Source of the DNA: Corynebacterium suranareeae
GTDB taxonomy: Bacteria > Actinomycetota > Actinomycetes > Mycobacteriales > Mycobacteriaceae
Direction of reading: 5' to 3'
NCBI RefSeq assembly: GCF_002355155.1
Contig: NZ_AP017369.1
Coordinates: 2,170,001-2,234,000 of the forward strand
DNA length: 64,000 nt
Made by a program: the position numbers and the translations under genes
Part shown: positions 58,459 to 64,000 of the stretch, piece after piece
Layout: the number at the start of each line of letters is the position of its first letter
Numbering within the stretch: the stretch's first letter is position 1
Notes under the pieces: generated by a model
Database searches by the model: none
What the model was told of the DNA's origin: nothing
What the model saw: the letters and a program-made list of their open reading frames with translations, nothing else

Positions 58459-58464
58459 TACACT
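58459..58464 (+). promoter_or_regulatory. -10 box (TACACT) of the lipoprotein gene
   Basis: Eight bases before the ATG at 58473, no Shine-Dalgarno; supports that ATG rather than the TTG nine codons upstream. Confidence 0.5.
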
Positions 58465-58472
58465 GTGAACCC

Positions 58473-59294
58473 ATGCGTAGGCGTATCTCTGTTGTCCTTG
58501 GTTTTTCACTTCTCACAGCCTCATTAACGGCGTGTACTCCGTCACCCAAACCGAATGAAACCTTGGCTCAGATGTATCAAGATGCGCTTTTTGATTCCCA
58601 AGCACTCGCTACATCCCAGCCGGAACTTGCATCACTGCGCACTGAGCAGGCTGAAGAATTGTTGGCTGAAATTCATCGGATTTGCGGGTTTGACGATGAG
58701 GGCACTGTTCCCGCTTCGTGCGAGGTTGAGGTACCAGCGGTTGCGATCCTCCCGGCCGATGATCCAGAACAATATTTCAGCGATAGTCAAGTAAAAATCC
58801 TTGACAATCTGGATGATATTCCGAAAGATTCCGTCACGCTGGTCATCGAGCAGTTTATTGAACAATCCAGCTTCGTACAGGGAGCGGACACCCCTGCGCT
58901 CCCCGACCTGGACCTTAGTGATGAAGAGTTCGCCACTGCTCAAGATTTGGCTGACCGTGAATTTTCTGCGGCGTGGTCACTGGGGGTTGCTTTGAGCCAA
59001 GCTCCTGAATATCAGGACGCGATTGAAACGGCCATCGATAACCATCACGAGCGCGCTTCCCTACTGCAAACCATTACCGATCTTGATACGTTCGCCGAAC
59101 CCGGTTATATCAGCGAGCTACCTGCACCAACTGACCAGGCATCCGCGTTAGAGACCGTAGACGCCGTGCAAAGCAACATGCTTCAGGCCTGGCACGCAGC
59201 GGCAAGCGCTGCAACCACCGATTCCTGGCGCGTACTGTGTGCGCAAATGGCCGGCGCCACAGCGCGCGACATATCGCTTATCGACGCCTCCTAG
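58473..59294 (+). CDS. Lipoprotein, DUF4439-like
   Basis: 273 residues from the ATG at 58473. The signal peptide ends in lipobox LTAC at about residue 22. The rest is mainly helical; the C-terminal half (about 150-273: EFSAAWSLGVALSQAPEYQ, then DNHHERASLLQT) looks like a ferritin-like four-helix domain of DUF4439 type. Homologues stand divergent to rimP in related genomes. Exported and anchored; function unknown. Confidence 0.75.
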   Translation: MRRRISVVLGFSLLTASLTACTPSPKPNETLAQMYQDALFDSQALATSQPELASLRTEQAEELLAEIHRICGFDDEGTVPASCEVEVPAVAILPADDPEQYFSDSQVKILDNLDDIPKDSVTLVIEQFIEQSSFVQGADTPALPDLDLSDEEFATAQDLADREFSAAWSLGVALSQAPEYQDAIETAIDNHHERASLLQTITDLDTFAEPGYISELPAPTDQASALETVDAVQSNMLQAWHAAASAATTDSWRVLCAQMAGATARDISLIDAS

Positions 59295-59557
59295 CCGTTT
59301 CATCTACGTCACGCTAAGCACTTACCGACTGTCACAACCATCGCCTAACCTTCTTAACATTAGGCCCTACAACTCCGGATTTGTCTTCAAAATTCCAGAT
59401 TCGGACCAGTTAAGGTTGACAGAATACAACGGTAGCTAGCGTTTTTGGGCGATTTGACTGGGGCATTTTCTAAAACTCCCACAAGCGACCAAATCCATAG
59501 GTCATCCGAGGGATCTTGGTCTCCAGTGCAAGTTTGCTCGCCTGGATTCTGACGTGA

Positions 59558-59596
59558 GCGACCAAAATCTTGGCTTCCAGAGTATTTTTTGGTCGC
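59558..59596. repeat. Hairpin element with GCGACCAAAA arms
   Basis: GCGACCAAAA (59558-59567) pairs perfectly with TTTTGGTCGC (59587-59596). A related arm GCGACCAAATCC near 59485 faces GGATCTTGGTC downstream, giving two hairpins with similar arms as in the elements at 15, 36.4 and 36.7 kb. Confidence 0.6.
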
Positions 59597-59864
59597 CAGG
59601 TGAAATACGGTGAAAATCAGCGCAAAGGTTTAAGAAAAAGTGACCTCGTAAATTCGCCCCTCACGGCCTTTCGGGCCTCAAGTGGTATAAATACTCACCG
59701 GACAACTTCGAGGCCTTAAACAGGCCGTGAACCTTCTCACGCATACAGTGGTTTCTTAATGTTGATTTCAGTCGGTTCTAGGTGATGTTCCTAGCTGCAT
59801 TGAACTCATGGTCTCGAACTTAAAGCGCAAACTAGTCCCAGCCCAAGGCTGCAAAATTATGTTC

Positions 59865-59894
59865 TTATGGGGCGACTTCTTATGGGGCGACTTC
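59865..59894. repeat. Tandem duplication of 15 bp
   Basis: TTATGGGGCGACTTC occurs twice without a gap (59865-59879, 59880-59894), a recent slippage duplication in non-coding sequence. Confidence 0.85.
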
Positions 59895-60366
59895 GCTTTG
59901 AAATCAGCCCAGCGCAGTTTGATGTCGACCACGTGAAATCGCCAGTGCATCAATACCCATGACTTGGCCAAAATCTTGGAAGTGATTGATCCCCCCGCTC
60001 GAGAAAGAACCGGAGTCTAAACAAAATAAGACTTCTAGACATTGCTCAATGTGCCAGAAAACCTACTTTGCCTAATTTACTTCCACTTGCGTAATTTCCA
60101 CCACTTTTGGCAATTCACCGCACCGCGAGGCGGACATTTCTCCGACCAGGCGCGCAAACGATTTCAGTTCGACTTTCCCGAGTACACATTCTGTTTACAC
60201 TCTTTTGGGGGTGCACTGGATAACGATTCATCTCACAAATTTCGATCAATCTATAGAAAGAAATTTGCAAAATTGGCATAAACTCCCAGCTCGTTCAAAA
60301 AAACCTTGCAAGATAGTTAATTTTCCCTCACAAAAATTTAGGACTTAGATCTCCCTACGGTTTTGT

Positions 60367-60382
60367 TGTGACTCACATCGCA
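60367..60382. promoter_or_regulatory. Possible GlxR (cAMP receptor-type) site
   Basis: TGTGA-CTCACA-TCGCA, one base off the TGTGA-N6-TCACA consensus, 74 bases upstream of the start of the transporter's binding-protein gene and just before a possible -10 (TAGTAT, 60385-60390). Confidence 0.4.
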
Positions 60383-60455
60383 CATAGTATTTCAATCACC
60401 GGATCCCACTCGGTCAATGGACCCAGGGGAATATTCATAACAACGGAGGTCAATC

Positions 60456-62057
60456 ATGACTTTGAAGAAGTCTCTCGCCGTAACAACGGCGGCTGCACTT
60501 GCTCTAAGCCTTGCTGCCTGCTCATCTGATTCCTCATCAGATGGCTCTGCATCAGGTGGAGACGGTGGCGGCGACAACTACGTCCTCGTCAACGGCACCG
60601 AGCCTCAAAACCCACTCGTTCCTGGCAACACCAACGAAGTAGGTGGCGGCCGCATCGTCGATAGCCTTTTCGCAGGGCTGGTCTACTACAACATTGATGG
60701 TTCCCCAGTTAACGATGTTGCTGAGTCCATCGAGCTTGAAGGTGACAAGACCTACCGAATCACCATCAAAGAAGGACAAACCTTCACCGACGGAACCCCT
60801 GTTACGGCCGATAGCTTCGTCAATGCATGGAACTACAACGTAGCTAACTCCACCTTGTCTGCTTACTTCTTTGAATCCATTCTTGGATACGAGGAAGGCG
60901 TGGAGTCCATGGAAGGCCTCAAGGTTGTTGATGACACCACCTTTACCGTGGAGCTAACCCAACCAGAATCTGACTTCCCGCTGCGCTTGGGATACTCCGC
61001 ATTCTTCCCACTTCCTGACTCTGCGCTCGAAGACATGGATGCATTCGGTGAGAACCCTGTGGGCAACGGTCCATACAAGTTGCTTGAGTGGAACCACAAC
61101 CAAGATGCCACCATCGTGCCAAACGAGGATTATGACGGTGGCCGTGTAGCACAAAATGATGGCGTGAAGTTCATCTTCTACCCTACCTTCGATTCTGCTT
61201 ACGCTGATCTGCTCTCCGACAACCTCGATGTCCTAGACACAATCCCAGACTCAGCTTTCTCTTCCTTTGAAGATGAGCTATCGGGACGCTCCATTAACCA
61301 GCCTTCAGCTGTGTTCCAATCCTTCACCATCCCAGAGCGTCTAGAGCACTTCTCCGGTGAGGAAGGCGCGTTGCGTCGACAAGCAATTTCTTTGGCAATC
61401 AACCGCGATGAGATCACTCAGACCATCTTCGAAGGCACCCGCACCCCTGCAACCGACTTCACCTCCCCGGTTATTGACGGCCACTCAGATTCACTTGAAG
61501 GTGCGGACGTACTGACCTACGACCCAGAGCGCGCCAAAGAGCTGTGGGCACAGGCTGACGAAATCAGCCCATGGTCCGGCGAGTTCTCTATCTCCTACAA
61601 CGCCGATGGCGGCCACCAGGCATGGGTTGATGCAACTGCTAACTCAATCCGCAATACCTTAGGCATTGATGCGATTGGTAACCCATACCCAGACTTTAAG
61701 TCCCTGCGCGATGACATCACCAACCGCACCATCAACGGCGCATTCCGCACCGGTTGGCAAGCAGACTACCCATCATTGAGCAACTTCCTTGGACCGTTGT
61801 ATGCAACCGGTGCAGGCTCCAACGATGGTGACTACTCCAACCCTGATTTCGACGCCAAGCTCGTTGAGGCTGCAAACGCTTCCGATGTAGATGCAGCAAC
61901 CCCGCTGTACAACGAAGCACAGGAAATCCTGCTTAAGGATCTCCCTGCTATCCCAACCTGGTATCAAAACGCTGTGGGAGGCTACTCCGCCAACGTAGAC
62001 AACGTGGAATTCCAGTGGAACTCACAACCTGCCTACTACCAGATCACTAAGAACTAG
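60456..62057 (+). CDS. Oligopeptide-type ABC transporter substrate-binding lipoprotein
   Basis: 533 residues, family-5 solute-binding protein (OppA/DppA type). Lipobox LAAC at about residue 22, then a Ser/Gly-rich linker; binding-domain motifs EPQNPLVPGNTNEVGGGRIVDSLFAGLV, GTPVTADSFVNAWNY, and NGPYKLLEW. GGAGGT is placed five bases before the ATG. It captures peptides or similar nutrients outside the membrane for the permease genes that follow; substrate unknown. Confidence 0.9.
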   Translation: MTLKKSLAVTTAAALALSLAACSSDSSSDGSASGGDGGGDNYVLVNGTEPQNPLVPGNTNEVGGGRIVDSLFAGLVYYNIDGSPVNDVAESIELEGDKTYRITIKEGQTFTDGTPVTADSFVNAWNYNVANSTLSAYFFESILGYEEGVESMEGLKVVDDTTFTVELTQPESDFPLRLGYSAFFPLPDSALEDMDAFGENPVGNGPYKLLEWNHNQDATIVPNEDYDGGRVAQNDGVKFIFYPTFDSAYADLLSDNLDVLDTIPDSAFSSFEDELSGRSINQPSAVFQSFTIPERLEHFSGEEGALRRQAISLAINRDEITQTIFEGTRTPATDFTSPVIDGHSDSLEGADVLTYDPERAKELWAQADEISPWSGEFSISYNADGGHQAWVDATANSIRNTLGIDAIGNPYPDFKSLRDDITNRTINGAFRTGWQADYPSLSNFLGPLYATGAGSNDGDYSNPDFDAKLVEAANASDVDAATPLYNEAQEILLKDLPAIPTWYQNAVGGYSANVDNVEFQWNSQPAYYQITKN

Positions 62058-62100
62058 TAGCTCCGCAGATTCACACTCGCTCACTTGTTAGAGCATGAAA

Positions 62101-62141
62101 GAAAGGCCCAGGTTATGGATTCTCTCAAACCTGGGCCTTTC
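62101..62141 (+). terminator. Hairpin between binding-protein and permease genes
   Basis: 14-bp perfect arms GAAAGGCCCAGGTT (62101-62114) and AACCTGGGCCTTTC (62128-62141). It lies 43 bases after the binding-protein stop; likely partial terminator or RNA-stabilising hairpin that raises binding protein over permease. Confidence 0.8.
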
Positions 62142-62266
62142 ATATTCACCTCCTGCATCACCTTTTCTTACAGTCTTTAGAAAATAACTTCATCCGGCGC
62201 TTAATCTCTTGTTTTAAGCGCCTAGCACTAATAATCTATCCCCCAGCAAGCAAGGACACCCCGCTT

Positions 62267-63193
62267 ATGCTTCGTTACGTCGGGCGACGTTTGCTCCAAA
62301 TGATTCCGGTCTTTTTCGGAGCAACCCTGCTGATATACGCCCTCGTGTTCCTTATGCCAGGTGACCCAGTCCAGGCATTGGGAGGTGACCGTGGCCTAAC
62401 CGAAGCTGCGGCAGAGAAAATCCGTCAAGAATACAATCTTGATAAACCGTTCATTGTCCAATATCTCCTCTACATCAAGGGCATCTTCGTCCTTGACTTT
62501 GGCACCACATTCTCTGGACAACCGGTGATCGATGTGATGGCCCGGGCATTCCCCGTCACCATCAAACTTGCCATCATGGCCTTGTTGTTCGAGGCAATCC
62601 TGGGCATCATTTTTGGTGTCATCGCAGGAATCCGCCGTGGTGGAATCTTCGATTCCACCGTGCTGGTTCTCTCCCTGGTTGTTATCGCAGTGCCAACCTT
62701 CGTTATCGGTTTCGTGCTGCAATTCCTAGTCGGTGTGAAATGGGGACTACTCCCCGTCACAGTCGGTTCCAATACCTCAATCAAGGCATTGTTGATGCCC
62801 GCCATCGTCCTGGGCGCGGTTTCATTCGCTTATGTTTTGCGCCTCACACGACAATCAGTAAGTGAAAACCTCCGAGCTGATTATGTCCGAACGGCACGAG
62901 CAAAAGGCATGTCAGGCTTCAACGTCATGAACCGCCACGTGCTTCGAAACTCACTGATTCCTGTTGCTACCTTCCTTGGCGCTGACCTTGGCGCACTCAT
63001 GGGTGGCGCGATTGTCACCGAAGGTATCTTCGGCATCAACGGTGTCGGTGGCACGCTTTATCAGGCCATTTTGAAAGGTGAACCCACCACGGTTGTGTCT
63101 ATCGTGACCGTGCTAGTCATCGTCTACATTATCGCCAACCTTGTCGTGGACTTGATCTACGCCGTTCTCGATCCGAGGATCCGCTATGCCTAA
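62267..63193 (+). CDS. Oligopeptide-type ABC transporter permease (OppB/DppB-like)
   Basis: 308 residues, six membrane helices. Starts with the RYVGRRLLQMIPVFFGATLLIYALVFLMPGDP pattern of DppB/OppB proteins; the EAA loop DYVRTARAKGMSGFNVMNRHVLRNSLIPV (about residues 200-230) contacts the ATPase. Its stop overlaps the start of the next permease gene by eight bases. Confidence 0.93.
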   Translation: MLRYVGRRLLQMIPVFFGATLLIYALVFLMPGDPVQALGGDRGLTEAAAEKIRQEYNLDKPFIVQYLLYIKGIFVLDFGTTFSGQPVIDVMARAFPVTIKLAIMALLFEAILGIIFGVIAGIRRGGIFDSTVLVLSLVVIAVPTFVIGFVLQFLVGVKWGLLPVTVGSNTSIKALLMPAIVLGAVSFAYVLRLTRQSVSENLRADYVRTARAKGMSGFNVMNRHVLRNSLIPVATFLGADLGALMGGAIVTEGIFGINGVGGTLYQAILKGEPTTVVSIVTVLVIVYIIANLVVDLIYAVLDPRIRYA

Positions 63194-64000
63194 TAATGAA
63201 TTCCACACCAACCATTCGTTGGGCCAAGACGACCAAACTCCAGATCAGGCCCATTTCTTCCCACAAGGACGCGGCGAAGCCCTCGTACGCCCTGGCCAAG
63301 AACACTTCATCGCCACCACTGATGAAACTGGTCTAGGCGCTGTCGATGCAGTTGCTGATGATTCTGCACCCACCTCCATGTGGGGCGAAGCCTGGCGAGA
63401 CCTACGCCGACGCCCTCTGTTTTGGGTATCCGCACTGCTGATCCTTCTGGCACTGCTATTAGCTGCAGTTCCACAGCTTTTCACCTCAACTGATCCTCAA
63501 TACTGCGTGCTTGCTAATTCACTCGATGGCCCACAGTCTGGTCATCCTTTTGGATTTGATCGTCAAGGTTGCGATATTTTCGCGCGCACAGTTTATGGTG
63601 CTCGTGCATCGGTTGCCGTGGGTGTCTTAACCACATTGTTGGTGGTCTTAATCGGCACTGTTTTCGGAGCATTAGCTGGATTCTTCGGTGGCATCATGGA
63701 CACCATCTTGTCCCGCATCACCGATATGTTCTTTGCCATCCCACTAGTTCTGGCAGCCATCGTTGTGATGCAGATGTTCAAAGAACACCGCACCATCATC
63801 ACCGTGGTGCTAGTCCTCGGACTTTTTGGCTGGACAAATATTGCACGCATTACGCGCGGTGCTGTCATGACTGCGAAAAACGAAGAATACGTCACCTCAG
63901 CTCGTGCACTTGGTGCATCCAAAGCAAAGATGCTGTTGTCCCACATCATGCCAAATGCGGCAGCACCCATCATTGTGTATGCCACTGTGGCGTTGGGTAC
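63186..64000 (+). CDS. Oligopeptide-type ABC transporter permease (OppC/DppC-like), truncated by window end
   Basis: The ATG at 63186 overlaps the preceding gene's end; the frame is open to base 64000 (about 271 codons). A hydrophilic N-terminal region of about 80 residues precedes the first helix (FWVSALLILLALLLAAVPQLF). HPFGFDRQGCDIFARTVYGARASVAVGV is the DppC signature and EYVTSARALGASKAKMLLSHIMPNAAAPI the EAA loop. The ATPase genes would follow outside the window. Confidence 0.92.
   Translation, partial: MPNNEFHTNHSLGQDDQTPDQAHFFPQGRGEALVRPGQEHFIATTDETGLGAVDAVADDSAPTSMWGEAWRDLRRRPLFWVSALLILLALLLAAVPQLFTSTDPQYCVLANSLDGPQSGHPFGFDRQGCDIFARTVYGARASVAVGVLTTLLVVLIGTVFGALAGFFGGIMDTILSRITDMFFAIPLVLAAIVVMQMFKEHRTIITVVLVLGLFGWTNIARITRGAVMTAKNEEYVTSARALGASKAKMLLSHIMPNAAAPIIVYATVALG

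Larger units (their letters stand above)
59295..60455. other. Gene-free 1.16-kb region before the peptide transporter
   Basis: It contains hairpins (59558-59596), a TCGAGGCCTTAAACA-like block shared with the double-hairpin repeat (near 59728), a 15-bp tandem duplication (59865-59894), a possible GlxR site (60367-60382) and the promoter of the next gene. No gene recognised. Confidence 0.6.

Overview
This window is a chromosomal segment of a Corynebacterium of the C. glutamicum group. The evidence is gene content and order: fruR-fruK-ptsF-ptsH, dapF-miaA...miaB, gluABCD, recX-recA, bioYMN, clgR, rnj-dapA-thyX-dapB, and infB-nusA-rimP. Mycothiol-type actinobacterial families are present, and many start codons sit 6-8 nt behind a TANNNT -10 box (leaderless mRNAs). 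Several proteins (DapA, GluA, TruB) differ at many positions from the C. glutamicum ATCC 13032 versions as I remember them. A diverged strain or sister species is therefore more likely than the type strain. No rRNA, tRNA, CRISPR array, intact transposase or prophage was found.

Layout. 0-4 kb: fructose PTS operon (fruR tail, fruK, ptsF) and ptsH. 3.9-4.7 kb: gene-free repeat region. 4.7-8.3 kb: GyrI-like protein, uracil permease and the GTPase hflX (minus strand). 8.4-14.9 kb: small conserved proteins, dapF-miaA, a DUF349 protein and a GNAT protein. 14.9-16.9 kb: an apparent insertion carrying a repeat element, gene fragments and a class II glutamine amidotransferase. 17-23 kb: miaB and the glutamate ABC transporter gluABCD. 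23-30.3 kb: recX/recA, DUF3046, the biotin ECF transporter bioYMN, pspA-like, clgR, cinA and pgsA. 30.4-36.2 kb: YciI-like protein, terC with a candidate manganese riboswitch, ftsK and a TIGR03085 protein. 36.2-37.1 kb: second repeat region. 37.1-41.9 kb: rnj-dapA, thyX and dapB. 42-45.6 kb: AMIN-like lipoprotein, pnp and rpsO. 45.7-58.4 kb: iunH, ribF, truB, pptA, phosphoesterase, MATE exporter, NrnA-like DHH phosphatase, rbfA, infB, ylxR, nusA and rimP. 58.4-64 kb: lipoprotein, repeat-bearing gap, and an oligopeptide-type ABC transporter cut off by the window end.

Regulation readable from the sequence: a BioQ palindrome over the bioY promoter, a LexA-type SOS box over the recA promoter, a full match to the published ClgR consensus upstream of hflX (with clgR itself in the window behind a sigma-H/E-type promoter), a yybP-ykoY-type leader before terC, the TAACCT dapA promoter, and many strong intrinsic terminators.

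The least explained material is a set of long structured intergenic elements (about 4.0, 4.4, 15.1, 36.4, 36.7 and 59.5 kb). Each contains one or two long-armed hairpins. Two of them (15.1 and 36.7 kb) are roughly 370-bp inverted copies of one another with two tandem 18-bp-arm hairpins each. Four of the elements carry, or carry a decayed form of, the palindrome AGAAGCGCTTCT. These are the best candidates for something undescribed.
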